A DNA stretch of 64,000 nt from UBA7803 sp041686955 (GTDB lineage Bacteria; Pseudomonadota; Gammaproteobacteria; Pseudomonadales; Azotimanducaceae). Below the pieces are notes generated by a model. It was not told where the DNA came from. It searched no databases and saw only the letters and a program-made list of their open reading frames with translations. Below, one piece after another: positions 45,311 through 55,218 of this stretch. The first letter of the stretch is position 1, and each line of letters starts with the position of its first letter. The DNA is taken from positions 30,618 through 94,617 of the forward strand of contig JAWLCV010000004.1 of assembly GCA_041686955.1 (NCBI GenBank). Reading direction: 5' to 3'. A program made the position numbers and the translations under genes.

Positions 45311-45724
45311 ATGATGTCGACCTACCTCACCGCAATCGCCATGAGCGCGGGGTTGTTGCTCGCCACCGCGTGCTCAGAGCGGGGTTCGCAGTCCACAGGG
45401 GAGGCACTGCCAGCGCCGGTAGGCTCCACCGACGCGGCCCGCACCGTGGAACCGGAGGAAGAGCCGGAGGATTCGACCTTCGCGGCCCTCGACGCGGATT
45501 CCAACGGGACCCTCGATGAGAACGAATGGCAGAGCGAAGAGGCCCGGAACACGGCCAACCTAAAGAACATGAGCTTCGCTCAGATCGATCGTAACTCGAG
45601 TGGCGGCATCGAGCCCGAGGAGTTCGATCGCGCACGCACCGGCGGTGGCGCAGAACTCAACGCCGCCAGGGATCCGGCCGTTCGTGATTCGGACGCTGGC
45701 ATAACAGACGCGACCGGCGGATAG
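45311..45724 (+). CDS. EF-hand calcium-binding exported protein
   Basis: A 137-residue protein with an N-terminal signal ending LLLATACSERG (a possible but imperfect lipobox), an acidic linker (EPEEEPEDS) and two EF-hand loops, DADSNGTLDENEW and DRNSSGGIEPEEF. It probably binds calcium at the cell envelope. ATG 45314 is an equally good start. The gene stands alone before a convergent TonB receptor. Confidence 0.82.
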   Translation: MMSTYLTAIAMSAGLLLATACSERGSQSTGEALPAPVGSTDAARTVEPEEEPEDSTFAALDADSNGTLDENEWQSEEARNTANLKNMSFAQIDRNSSGGIEPEEFDRARTGGGAELNAARDPAVRDSDAGITDATGG

Positions 45725-45737
45725 CATGTCACGCCGT

Positions 45738-45762
45738 CCTCCTGGGAGAGGCTCCCAGGAGG
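45738..45762. terminator. Hairpin between convergent genes
   Basis: An 11-bp perfect stem (CCTCCTGGGAG/CTCCCAGGAGG) with a three-base loop sits in the 54-bp gap between the EF-hand gene and the convergent receptor gene. No T-run, so a bidirectional terminator of limited strength or an mRNA end stabiliser. Confidence 0.5.
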
Positions 45763-45778
45763 CGACGAGTCGGCGTGG

Positions 45779-48022
45779 TCAAAAGTCCCAGTTCACCACG
45801 GCTCCGTAAGTTCGCGGAGGCCGAATGGCAGTGTAAGTCCACAGGCCCGGAAACGCCGGACTGGTGCCTACGTCATAGGCCTGGGACCATGAATCTTCCT
45901 TGGTGAGGTTGAGCCCCCAGACGCTGACGCTCAAATTCTTCAAGGTGTACGTGATGGAAGCATCCAGCACCGTGTGCGAGTCGACTGAACTCTGCGGCGA
46001 GTTCAGGAAGGTCAGCTCCATGTCATCGACGTAGCGCAGCGCCGCGCGTCCGGTGAGCCGTCCGGCGCCCAGGGGGACGGTGAGGATCGGCGAGATGGTG
46101 GCAGTGATGTCCGGCGCGCGACGCAACTCGAGGTGAGAAAGATCGAGATTCAGCGCCGGATCCTCCAGCTCGTCGTACCCGGCGTCGAGGAGGCCCATAT
46201 TGCCTTCCAGCGCAAAATTGTCAGTGGCTAGCCAGCTGAAATCGACCTCGACTCCATCGATAGATGCCTCGGACGCGTTAACCACGAGCGTCTGTTGACC
46301 GGTACCGCCGGCTACGGGAACGCTCTGCTCCTCCTGCTTATCCTGGTAATCCATCATGAAGGCCGAGACGTTCAGTCGCATGCGGCCGTCGAGCCACTCG
46401 CTCTTCATACCGACTTCGAAGTTATCCACTGTTTCCGGGTTGTAGGGAGTGGAGGCCGCGACGTACTCTCCGCCACCGGGCCGGCCGCTGAAGCCTCCGG
46501 CCCGGAATCCCTTCGAGTAGAGCCCGTAGAACATCAGCTGCTCGCTGGCCGCGAAGCGCAGACCCACCTTCGGCGTGAATTCGTCCCACGACTCATCGAA
46601 TGGGTTGTCGGGATTTCCCCGAATGGCGAGCTCCGGGGTCAGCGGGTCGATCACCGCGCTCTCTTTTTCGTCTTTCGTGTAGCGCCCGCCGAGGGTCAGC
46701 GTCCAACGGTCACCAAGGAGATAGTCGGCCTCGACGAAGAAGGCATAGGACTCCGTGGACTGAGCCACCGTCTGGAATACGGGGAACACCAGCGAATCGT
46801 CGAAGCCAGCACCCGGAACGCCGAGAATGGCGCCGAAACCGATGTAGCTGGTCAGATCGATGCGGTAATCCGATTCCCAGTAATAGGCTCCGGCCGTATA
46901 GCTCAGCCGGTCGCCTGCATAATTCAGGCGCAGCTCGTAGCTGTCCTGATCCCAGGTTGCGGGGCGGTCGGTGTGATAAAGCGTCAGCGGCGTGGAATCC
47001 CAGTCCTGATAGACCTCTTCGTCGGTCTCGAACCGCCCGTACACGAACTCGAGACCGTAGCGATCATCGATGTCCCACGACGCATTGACGATGTGGGTGT
47101 CGGTGTCGAAGTAGGTCTGGTAGGGCGGATCGTCATTGTGCAGGACGGTGTAGTCCTTGCCCGACTGGGGAGTCTGCAGTCCCTCTGCGCACTGGCCGTA
47201 CAGTGCACAGAACACCTGATCAGGCTGGGCGAGGTTGTGCAGGGTATTGGCGTCCTGTTCCTGCTCGGTCTTGTCGTAGCGGTAATAGATCTCCGTCGTC
47301 TCCGTGGGTTTCCAGAGGACGCTTGGGCTGATCACCCAGTAGTCCGACTCACCCACGTCCCTGTCCAGGGTGGCATTGTAGAACCAGCCGTCGCTCTCGC
47401 GCCTGGCGCCTCCGAGTCGGAAAGCCAGGTTGTCCGTGACAGTCATGTTCACGAAGGCGTCCAACTGCAGGTCGCCGTGGTTGCCGGCTCCCGCCCTCGC
47501 CGACCCTGAAAGGCCCTCGAAATCCGGTCGGCCGCGTTTCACGTTGATGACGCCACCAATGGAGTTGCGGCCGAAAAGGGTGCCTTGGGGACCGCGGAGA
47601 ACCTCGACGCTCTCGAGGTCGATTGCCCGCAGCATCGCTCCGGAGTTGACGCCAATGAACACGCCGTCAACCACGACACCCACGGTAGGATCGAAGTTTT
47701 TCTCGACGTCAGTGGTGCCGATTCCTCGGATGGCTATGGCGGCCGGACTTCCCGGGCCTTGCTGCAGATCGCTGACTATCAGGTTCGGCGACATATTCTG
47801 CAGCGTCTGAAGATCGGAATCGAAACGAATGCGCAGATCCTCGGCACTGAGGGCACTCAGTGCCATACCGACTTCCTGCAGGCTCTCCTCGCGTTTACGC
47901 GCCGTTACCACGATCTCCTCGAGGACCCGTGACTCGGATTGCGCGTACGCTGCCGGCGGTACGACAACGGACAGCGAGAGGGTCAGCATTCCAATGGCCA
48001 GCGCCTGAACAGCCTTATTCAT
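45779..48022 (-). CDS. TonB-dependent receptor, last gene of the catabolic operon
   Basis: A 747-residue receptor: signal MNKAVQALAIGMLTLSLSVV, TonB-box-like LEEIVVTARKREESLQEVG, plug motif SVEVLRGPQGTLFGRNSIGG and a barrel ending in GAVVNWDF. GGGGAGGAGAGAG precedes ATG 48022. It lies 50 bp after the PQQ dehydrogenase gene on the same strand, ending a run of twelve genes. Confidence 0.93.
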   Translation of the reverse strand: MNKAVQALAIGMLTLSLSVVVPPAAYAQSESRVLEEIVVTARKREESLQEVGMALSALSAEDLRIRFDSDLQTLQNMSPNLIVSDLQQGPGSPAAIAIRGIGTTDVEKNFDPTVGVVVDGVFIGVNSGAMLRAIDLESVEVLRGPQGTLFGRNSIGGVINVKRGRPDFEGLSGSARAGAGNHGDLQLDAFVNMTVTDNLAFRLGGARRESDGWFYNATLDRDVGESDYWVISPSVLWKPTETTEIYYRYDKTEQEQDANTLHNLAQPDQVFCALYGQCAEGLQTPQSGKDYTVLHNDDPPYQTYFDTDTHIVNASWDIDDRYGLEFVYGRFETDEEVYQDWDSTPLTLYHTDRPATWDQDSYELRLNYAGDRLSYTAGAYYWESDYRIDLTSYIGFGAILGVPGAGFDDSLVFPVFQTVAQSTESYAFFVEADYLLGDRWTLTLGGRYTKDEKESAVIDPLTPELAIRGNPDNPFDESWDEFTPKVGLRFAASEQLMFYGLYSKGFRAGGFSGRPGGGEYVAASTPYNPETVDNFEVGMKSEWLDGRMRLNVSAFMMDYQDKQEEQSVPVAGGTGQQTLVVNASEASIDGVEVDFSWLATDNFALEGNMGLLDAGYDELEDPALNLDLSHLELRRAPDITATISPILTVPLGAGRLTGRAALRYVDDMELTFLNSPQSSVDSHTVLDASITYTLKNLSVSVWGLNLTKEDSWSQAYDVGTSPAFPGLWTYTAIRPPRTYGAVVNWDF

Positions 48023-48072
48023 GTCTCTCTCCTCCCCTACTGCTATTGCATTGCTAGATGAACCGAAGCGCC

Positions 48073-49920
48073 TCAACGTTGCTCGAGACCGAAGGCCAGC
48101 AAGACGTTTCCAGGCATGTGGAAATAGATGCCGTAACCGGAGTTGACGAACATCATGCCACCGCTGAACACGGCGCCGGCGCCGCCGCCGAAAGACCCAC
48201 CTGTCCCCGTCCCACCGTCGGTCGTTCGAAAGCTACGGGCGCTGTCGAACTGCCAGAGGACCTCGCCGGTTTCCTTGCTGTAGGCCCTCAATAGGCCATC
48301 CATTGCTCCGGCCACAACCGCGCCTTCGATGGCCGAGGCCGCAGCAGACAGACCGGGCTGGCAGAAGTCCCGACCGTCGCAGTTGTCTTCCGCCCGGTTG
48401 AACCACAGCACCTTTCCGGTGCGGATGTCGACCGCATACATGCCGGGGAAGGCCTCGCCGGGCCAGCGTGCCCCACCATCGAAGTCGGACATCGGTACGT
48501 AAAGGACATCGCCGTCCAGCGCCATGCCGAAATGAACACCACCCTGAATACCGCCGCGGCCCAGCTTTTGGCGCCAGACCACCGCGCCGCCCTCATCGGG
48601 ATCGAGAGCGTAGACGACTCCTGATTTTTGCCCGGCCAATACCAGGTCTCTACCCTCGGAGGTGGTAGCGAGAATCGTGGCGGCGCCGAAGTCGTAGTCA
48701 GGGCCATCTTCTGGGGGGCAATTGATCCGTTGTTCGGTTTCGCAGCCCATGTTCCAGGCATCCCCCTCGGTCATCTGCTGGCTCCAGACGATGGATCCAT
48801 CATCCAAGCTGATCGCCAGGATGGCATCACTGGTATCGTTGGCGGGCGACGAGTAGTTCTCACCAGTGCCGACGTACAGCACGCCCCGGGTCGAATCAAT
48901 CGCGGGTGTGTTCCACACCGGTGCTCCGGAGGGTGCGACCTGGTTGGTGCCGACGGCGTTCTGGCCGACCACCCTGGGTGTTTCGGCGATGGTGTAGCCG
49001 GTGTGCAGCTTGGTGCCCGAGCGCGCGTCGTAGACGGCAACGCCCCCTCGGAACGTGCAGCAGACGTAACGAACATCGGCAGCTGCAGTCACTTCCAGCG
49101 AAGACAACGGGACATACAACCTGCCGTTGTACAGGGCAGGCGACGCGGTAAGAGTCAAGCTCGGATGATCCCCGGGGCGATCTCGCCAGACCAATTCGCC
49201 CGTCACCGCATTGACCGCATAGAGGTAGCCCACGATATCACCGAAATACAGCAGCGGAGCCTGCGTGGAGTCCGCCCCCCAGTCGGCAGCGACGATACCG
49301 GTGCGCACTTCCGCCACGGTGGAAAAGCGCCAGCGGATGCAGCCCGTCTCTCGATCCAGCGCGTACACGGTGCCATCCTGGCTGCCCACGTAAACGGCGC
49401 CACCGGCGATGGCCGGCTGGGAGCGGGCCCGCAGGGCACCGGGAAAAGAAAAGGCCCATTTCAGCTCGAGCTCGCCGACGTTGGCCGCAGTCACGCCCGC
49501 TAGTTCACGGTCGTAGAATCGATGATTGGCCAGGTTGCCGCCCCAGCCCCGCACATCGGGCCTTGCGCTGAAGTCGAACCGTCCTCGGTCGTCACTGCAC
49601 ATCGGTGCCGTGCTGCGCATGTCTTCCGAGACCAATGATCGACCAGCAATGAACTCTGCCAGCCGCCGCTGCTCTTCCGGGCTCATGCCGGCGGCCTGCG
49701 TCTGCATCACCCCGCCCTGCATGGCCCGCAGGATCGAGTTGGGCGGCATGATCTCCAGCAGGCTGTACTCGGGCGCCTTGACGACGCCGCCGGCATGGCA
49801 ACTCTCGCAGTACTGCTGGTACAGCTCAGCACCACCACGGTCGGACTCAGCCGGGGTCCCTGCGACAGCCATGCTTGCACCGACCACCAGCCATGACACG
49901 ACCAACGCCAAGCATCTCAT
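48073..49920 (-). CDS. Cytochrome c-PQQ alcohol dehydrogenase, polyvinyl-alcohol-dehydrogenase-like
   Basis: A 615-residue periplasmic quinohaemoprotein. A signal peptide is followed by a small cytochrome c domain (CESCH, 38-42), then an eight-bladed PQQ propeller with repeated GTVYALDRETG and GYLYAVNAVTGELVW units. Vicinal cysteines in RYVCCTFRGGV match the disulfide that contacts PQQ. The haem-first order and the ELKWAFSFPGALRARSQPAI stretch resemble polyvinyl alcohol dehydrogenase. It would oxidise a secondary alcohol and pass electrons to the respiratory chain. ATGA overlap with the gene before it. Confidence 0.88.
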   Translation of the reverse strand: MRCLALVVSWLVVGASMAVAGTPAESDRGGAELYQQYCESCHAGGVVKAPEYSLLEIMPPNSILRAMQGGVMQTQAAGMSPEEQRRLAEFIAGRSLVSEDMRSTAPMCSDDRGRFDFSARPDVRGWGGNLANHRFYDRELAGVTAANVGELELKWAFSFPGALRARSQPAIAGGAVYVGSQDGTVYALDRETGCIRWRFSTVAEVRTGIVAADWGADSTQAPLLYFGDIVGYLYAVNAVTGELVWRDRPGDHPSLTLTASPALYNGRLYVPLSSLEVTAAADVRYVCCTFRGGVAVYDARSGTKLHTGYTIAETPRVVGQNAVGTNQVAPSGAPVWNTPAIDSTRGVLYVGTGENYSSPANDTSDAILAISLDDGSIVWSQQMTEGDAWNMGCETEQRINCPPEDGPDYDFGAATILATTSEGRDLVLAGQKSGVVYALDPDEGGAVVWRQKLGRGGIQGGVHFGMALDGDVLYVPMSDFDGGARWPGEAFPGMYAVDIRTGKVLWFNRAEDNCDGRDFCQPGLSAAASAIEGAVVAGAMDGLLRAYSKETGEVLWQFDSARSFRTTDGGTGTGGSFGGGAGAVFSGGMMFVNSGYGIYFHMPGNVLLAFGLEQR

Positions 49921-50831
49921 GCTGACCTCTCCACCCGGTAACCGGCACGAGGGAAGTGAACGACTACTTCACCAACCCGCGGGTCCGTCCGGCGTATCGC
50001 AATGTCCGAATGAGTCAGACGAGCCAGCTCTCCTCTGACAGGCACTGCGCCGTAATCACACGGTGTGACCGTGACCGACGCGCCGGCTTCCAGCCTCGGG
50101 CTCGCGTCCGGCACAATCAGCCCTCGAACACAGGAGGTGCTTTCCCTGGCAATCGCGAGCGCTGATGCAGCATCCAGCTCCTCGCGCTCACCGTGGCCGA
50201 ACCCCGCTATGCGCTTCTCCCAGGCGAGCAGTCGCGGCCATGCCGAAAGCAACTGCGCTCCGTCTGCGATATTGGCGCGACACATCCACACGGGGAAGTA
50301 CCCCAGGATATCGGCCCAGGAAGGCTCGCTGCCCAACACGTAGTCGCGACCGTCCTCCAGCATGACCTCGAGCATCTGCAGGTGGGTGCTGAACTGCCCA
50401 TATAGGTCCGGGAGCTGCTCGTCGAGTGAGGAAAAATCCAGAAAATCGAAGAACGCCTGCCGATCTCTCAGAAGGTCTTCGGGCAACGCCTTATTGGTGC
50501 CCATGGACAATCCGGCGCCCGGCTGAAAGAAGCCCACGTCACTCCAATAACCGAGCGCCAGGCACAAGCCTCGGCTGGCGTTCGGGAACAGCGATTTCTC
50601 CGGATAGCGATGCTCCAATTCCTGGGCTATGCACCGGGTATCACAGTAAACGTCGGCGCCGATCTGGAGCACCGGGGTTTTCCGATAACCGCCCGTGAGC
50701 GCGGTCAGGTCCGGCTTGGGCATCACCAATGGAATCTGCACCGAATGCCAACTCAGATTCTTCAGACCGAACACCAGCCGAATCTTCTCGGCAAAAGGCG
50801 AAATATCGAAGTGGTGCAGGATGACATCCAT
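49917..50831 (-). CDS. Glutathione S-transferase-like protein
   Basis: A 304-residue protein. The N-terminal thioredoxin-like domain has HHFDISPFAEKIRLVFGLK and KTPVLQIGADVYCDTRCI, where the usual ES contact is replaced by DT. The helical domain contains EPSWADILGYFPVWM. A C-terminal extension of about 70 residues (VTVTPCDYGAVPVRGELARL) is beta-rich and unusual for a GST. Its stop overlaps the start of the PQQ enzyme (49917-49920). A glutathione-dependent isomerase, lyase or ligandin in the pathway is possible. Confidence 0.75.
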   Translation of the reverse strand: MDVILHHFDISPFAEKIRLVFGLKNLSWHSVQIPLVMPKPDLTALTGGYRKTPVLQIGADVYCDTRCIAQELEHRYPEKSLFPNASRGLCLALGYWSDVGFFQPGAGLSMGTNKALPEDLLRDRQAFFDFLDFSSLDEQLPDLYGQFSTHLQMLEVMLEDGRDYVLGSEPSWADILGYFPVWMCRANIADGAQLLSAWPRLLAWEKRIAGFGHGEREELDAASALAIARESTSCVRGLIVPDASPRLEAGASVTVTPCDYGAVPVRGELARLTHSDIAIRRTDPRVGEVVVHFPRAGYRVERSA

Positions 50832-50903
50832 CAGTCGCCTTCCGCATCTCCCAGGTTCCGCAAAAAGGCCGGCGGCGCCGGCCTTCGCGTCGACTTGCAG
50901 AGG

Positions 50904-53357
50904 TCAGTTACCGCCGAGCTTGGCGCCTATTTCAAAACCGTAGGCTCTCGGAAGCCCGTAGTATGTCATCGTCCACAGATCCGCTACCGGCAACTCACCG
51001 ACCCGGTACTCCTTGTCCGTCAGGTTGCGACCATACAGCCGGGCGAAGAACCGCTCGTTTGCATCCGTGTAGGTAATGCTGGCATTGAGCAGGGTGCGCT
51101 CGTCCGTCATACCGTGATACTCCGGCGCCACGTTCGAATAGACGAAGATTGCCTCGTCTTCGAAGGATACGTTGGCAACCCACGTCAGCTCACCATTCAG
51201 GAAGGGATGGTGGTAGATGGCGTCCAGGTTCCACTGCCACTCCGGTGCCCGATTGACGTCCTCGTCACTCAGATCGATGTCGATCGTACCGTCGAAATTA
51301 GTATCAGCCTCGAACTCGTCGTATTCGCTCTCGAGCCACCCGAGATTTCCGCGGAACATCAGGTTGTCGGTAACCGCTGCGATCATCTCAACTTCCAGAC
51401 CGTAGGAACTCAGATCGGCCGCGTTGAAGAACCGGGTTTCCTGAAAGCTGCCTCCGAAGGGATTCTCGAATATGGCAACCAGATCGCGCTGCGCGTCGGA
51501 GTACTTCGCGTAAAACGTCGCCAGATTGAGCCGCAGACGGTTGTCCAGGAAGGTGCTCTTGACCCCCAACTCGAAAGAGTCGGCGATTTCCGGGTCCGTC
51601 GGGGCCGCCGACGCCGCCGTGATCGGTGAACCCGAGGTTCCCGTCTGGTCGTTGTACGCACCACTCTTGAAGCCGCGAGAGTAGTTCAGGTAGGCGAAAA
51701 GATCGTCGGAGAAAGTGTGGCTGACGCTAACGCGCCAAGTGGGCTCCTGCCAGGATTTGCTGTCCCTGAACACTCCATCGGGAAAACGATTGAAATCTGC
51801 GGCATCGAGCGGGCTGTCGAAATCGCGCCAGGTGAGATCCGGATCGAAACCGCCCGCGAGCTGCTGAAAGAACACCTGGTTGCGGCCAGTCCAGCGCTTG
51901 CGCTCATCGGTGTAACGAAAGCCGCCCGACACACTCCACTTGTCGTCGATGTCATAGGTGCCGTCGAAGAACAGCGCCCAGTTGTCGGCCTTCTGTCGGT
52001 TGCACAGGATCTGGGGATTGTTGTCCCACCACGTGGGATCCCCGAAGAACTGGCTACCGAGCCCGAGCAGATCCAGGAACCCCAGCACCTGGACGACGCA
52101 GAAGGTGGTGTCGTCCTCCTGATAGAACCCGCCGGCCACGAAATTGAAAGGGCCATTGAAGCTCGACGCGATCCGCAGTTCCTGCTGGAACGTTTCCCGC
52201 TCATCCGTACGGTTGGCATCGAACAGCGAGTTCGGCCCCACCTCGCCAGTATACGTGGACGGCAATTGGCTATCCTGTTCGCGAAAGCCCGTCACCGAGC
52301 TCAGCGTGTAGTCGCCGACCAGCCACTCCATGTTCAGATAGAAGCCGTCGACATCCACCTGGTGACCGTCCGACATGTTGAGCAGCAGATCGTCCCGGTT
52401 GGTGATCCCTGCCTTTTTGACCTGCGAGCCACCTGGATCTGCAGTGAGACCGAGGAAATTGAACACCAGCGGAGCGCCCACGGGTGTACCATTGGCAACT
52501 GGCGGGGAGTCGCCATCGTCACGAATGAACTCGTACTGCAGCAGAGCGGAAAAATTTGGATTCGGCTCCCACAAGGCCTTCAAGCGGCCGGAAACGGCGT
52601 CGTCACCTCCCTGCTTGCTACCGTCACCGCGGCCCGTAGTACCCAGCGCCGGATGCGCGGGATCGAAGGCCGTCACCGGACCGTACTCGGCATTGTTGCG
52701 CCAGTAGCCGTCGGACGTCATGTAAATGCCCGCCGCACGAAGGGCCAGCGTTTCTCCGATCCCCACATTGCCTGCGATCCGGGTCTCGAAGCGGCCGAAG
52801 CTTTCAGCCTTCACGCTCGCTTCGAGCGACCGCTCTTCCATCATGGGGCGCTTGGTCCTGACATTGACCACACCCCCTGTCGTGTTCTTGCCGTAAAGAG
52901 TGCCCTGGGGGCCACGCAGCACCTCGACCTGGTCGATGTCGAACATCTCCAACAACTGAGTCTGGATATGCGGGATGACGAAATCGTCGATCGTGACCCC
53001 GACCTGAGGATCCTGGTAGACGATGATCGAGGTCTGTCCAACCCCGCGCATGGCAAAAGAAGCGGCATTGAAACCGGCTGGCTTGGCGGCAGAGAAGTTC
53101 GGAACCAGAGTGGCGATGTCACCCAGGTCCCGCGGCGTCAGCTGGTCGATGTCGTTTTCCGTGATTGCGCTGATCGATAACGCCGTGGTCTGGATGTCGG
53201 TTTCCGCGCGGCGGCTGGCCGTAACCAGAATCTCCTCGATCTGCGCGACAGCCGAATCCGGCATCCCACCCAGGACCGGTAGGCTGGCGATGGCCAGCGC
53301 GAGGGGTAGTGACTTCGTAACGATGCGGTGTCTATTTGTTTTCGTATGCGTTGTCAT
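50904..53357 (-). CDS. TonB-dependent receptor inside the catabolic operon
   Basis: An 817-residue receptor with a signal ending near DSAVAQ, IEEILVTASRRAETDIQTTA, plug motif QVEVLRGPQGTLYGKNTTGG and a barrel ending FEIGAKLGGN. ATG 53357 is preferred to the longer frame because the signal peptide then starts at once. It lies 101 bp after the Rieske gene and 72 bp before the GST gene. Confidence 0.92.
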   Translation of the reverse strand: MTTHTKTNRHRIVTKSLPLALAIASLPVLGGMPDSAVAQIEEILVTASRRAETDIQTTALSISAITENDIDQLTPRDLGDIATLVPNFSAAKPAGFNAASFAMRGVGQTSIIVYQDPQVGVTIDDFVIPHIQTQLLEMFDIDQVEVLRGPQGTLYGKNTTGGVVNVRTKRPMMEERSLEASVKAESFGRFETRIAGNVGIGETLALRAAGIYMTSDGYWRNNAEYGPVTAFDPAHPALGTTGRGDGSKQGGDDAVSGRLKALWEPNPNFSALLQYEFIRDDGDSPPVANGTPVGAPLVFNFLGLTADPGGSQVKKAGITNRDDLLLNMSDGHQVDVDGFYLNMEWLVGDYTLSSVTGFREQDSQLPSTYTGEVGPNSLFDANRTDERETFQQELRIASSFNGPFNFVAGGFYQEDDTTFCVVQVLGFLDLLGLGSQFFGDPTWWDNNPQILCNRQKADNWALFFDGTYDIDDKWSVSGGFRYTDERKRWTGRNQVFFQQLAGGFDPDLTWRDFDSPLDAADFNRFPDGVFRDSKSWQEPTWRVSVSHTFSDDLFAYLNYSRGFKSGAYNDQTGTSGSPITAASAAPTDPEIADSFELGVKSTFLDNRLRLNLATFYAKYSDAQRDLVAIFENPFGGSFQETRFFNAADLSSYGLEVEMIAAVTDNLMFRGNLGWLESEYDEFEADTNFDGTIDIDLSDEDVNRAPEWQWNLDAIYHHPFLNGELTWVANVSFEDEAIFVYSNVAPEYHGMTDERTLLNASITYTDANERFFARLYGRNLTDKEYRVGELPVADLWTMTYYGLPRAYGFEIGAKLGGN

Positions 53358-53458
53358 GTTGGCTTGTTCCAATAGTGAACCATGAGTTGATTCGCCTTTT
53401 CGTGGACGTCTACTACGCATTGCGGTGCCGCTGCACACGCCGTCCCGCCCGCGACCCC

Positions 53459-54814
53459 CTATTTCGTTAACCTCCTTTCCAGCTCGACGTGAAAATGTCT
53501 TAGGCGCTGCTCCTGCTCACTCCAGAGCTGCCCATCGAATCCTCGCGAGCGCATACCCTGCTGAACCACTGGCAACAGGGAGGAATCCTGGCTCAGGACC
53601 AAGCCCAGATTGGGATCCTCGTCAATGCGGTAATGCTCGGTAGCCGACCGAGACTTGCCACTGATGTCGGTTCCGTCCGGAAGGCCCATCCAGGCTGGCG
53701 GCCTGTAGCTCGGATCTTCCACAGGAAAGACCAGCGTCATCGTGTCGTAGTAGAAGCGCTCGGGATCGGTTTCGTGAGGCAGAAACCGCATCAGAAATAC
53801 GGCTTCCGGGTGGCAACCAATCTGCACATTCGGGAAGATCCCAGTGGCCCAGCTGTCAGACAGCTGGCCATCGGTGAATCGTGAATAGTCCAGACCCAGC
53901 CGCTCCGCCCGCGCTCTCTTTCCCTGCTGGATCGCCCTGCGAACATCGGCTGCCGTTCCCGCGAACGCATGGGCATCGATGCCCGCCTCCTCCAGCATCA
54001 TCTTCAGGCCGTCGTTCAGTGTCGTCTGGTCCTTGATGCGCGGACTGGGCTGGCCCAGGGGCACGATCATGCGGCTGGCGCCATTGGGATACAGGTCATA
54101 CTGTACGTTGAGGTCTCCCATGACCCCACGGGTTTCGGGATGCACTGCGTGCAGGTGGTAACTCTCGTAGAACGCCTCCACCCCCACTTTCCAGTTGGCA
54201 CCCCACTCGCTGCGCACGTGCCGCACCACCCGCATATCCTCAATCCGGTAGGATTCGAGGTAGCCATCCGGCAGGCCGATGGCCTCACGCAAGGGCTCAG
54301 GATTTCGATCCATGTTGATGAAGACGATGCCCGCATGGGTATCGCACGCGACGGGCTTCAAGCCGGGGCGGTGTGCGATGACCTCCCGCTTGAAATACTC
54401 CTCGTCGGTGATACGGCGCAGCTCTCCGGTGTGGTTGAAGCTCCAACTGTGGAAGGGACAGACGAAGACCTTTCGGTGACCCCGCTCTTGCTGGACCAGT
54501 CTGGCACCACGATGACTGCAGACGTTGTAGAAGGCCCTGATACCTTCATCCGTGCGGGTGACGATGATCGATTCGTCGCGGATGTCGAACAGGAAATAAT
54601 CGCCTACCTCGGGGATATCCGACTCCACGCCAGCGATCAGCCAATTGCGAGTCCACAGCTTTTCCCACTCCAGATCCATGAACTCGCGAGTGAAGTAGCG
54701 ATCCTTGCTGGCGATCTCGACGCCGTTGTCGACCTCCGGTTGCTTCGCCTCCAGGGAATCCACTGGAGCATCCGGGTTGATGATCGCAATGGGGACACCG
54801 TTTGCCTTCATCAT
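53459..54814 (-). CDS. Rieske non-haem iron oxygenase, large subunit
   Basis: A 451-residue ring-hydroxylating oxygenase alpha subunit. The Rieske cluster ligands are in CSHRGARL (Cys99, His101) and CPFHSW (Cys119, His122). The mononuclear iron site has EAFYESYHLHAVHP with His220 and His225. No beta subunit or reductase gene is next to it, so it would be an alpha-only enzyme using a reductase from elsewhere, as in the KshA type. ATGA overlap (54811-54814) with the DUF35 gene. Confidence 0.92.
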   Translation of the reverse strand: MMKANGVPIAIINPDAPVDSLEAKQPEVDNGVEIASKDRYFTREFMDLEWEKLWTRNWLIAGVESDIPEVGDYFLFDIRDESIIVTRTDEGIRAFYNVCSHRGARLVQQERGHRKVFVCPFHSWSFNHTGELRRITDEEYFKREVIAHRPGLKPVACDTHAGIVFINMDRNPEPLREAIGLPDGYLESYRIEDMRVVRHVRSEWGANWKVGVEAFYESYHLHAVHPETRGVMGDLNVQYDLYPNGASRMIVPLGQPSPRIKDQTTLNDGLKMMLEEAGIDAHAFAGTAADVRRAIQQGKRARAERLGLDYSRFTDGQLSDSWATGIFPNVQIGCHPEAVFLMRFLPHETDPERFYYDTMTLVFPVEDPSYRPPAWMGLPDGTDISGKSRSATEHYRIDEDPNLGLVLSQDSSLLPVVQQGMRSRGFDGQLWSEQEQRLRHFHVELERRLTK

Positions 54815-55218
54815 CGAACTCCTGCTCTGACCAACTCGAATACGGGAAGAGAGACCGTCTCTGACCAGCGCTCGAACGCAACACGCACCGGAGCATCCAC
54901 GCGAACCTCTTCCGGGGCACAGTCGACGACATGGCTCATCAGGGTGGGCCCTTCCTCCAGCTCGATCAGGGCTACCACGTAAGGAGCCTCGTAGGCTGGC
55001 GATATCGCCCGCCGCACTACGGTGAAGCTGCGCACCCGACCGCGACCGCTCGCCACCACCCACTCGAGCTTCCGACCCGAGCAAGTGGCGCACATGATTC
55101 GCGGATAGAACTGGAAGCAGCCGCAACCGCTGCAGTGCTGCAGACGCAACTCACCAAGCCGGCACCCGTCGATCCACTTCTGGACCAGGCTACCCCCCTG
55201 AGGCTGAATCCGGCCCAT
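54811..55218 (-). CDS. DUF35 OB-fold/zinc-ribbon protein
   Basis: A 135-residue protein: an N-terminal zinc ribbon with HCSGC (Cys29, Cys32) and CATC (Cys43, Cys46), then an OB-fold with RGRVRSFTVVRR. Proteins of this family bind next to thiolase-like enzymes; in steroid side-chain degradation DUF35 domains form the aldolase complex with Ltp2-type proteins. It starts within the stop of the thiolase gene (TGATG), which supports a complex. Confidence 0.88.
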   Translation of the reverse strand: MGRIQPQGGSLVQKWIDGCRLGELRLQHCSGCGCFQFYPRIMCATCSGRKLEWVVASGRGRVRSFTVVRRAISPAYEAPYVVALIELEEGPTLMSHVVDCAPEEVRVDAPVRVAFERWSETVSLPVFELVRAGVR

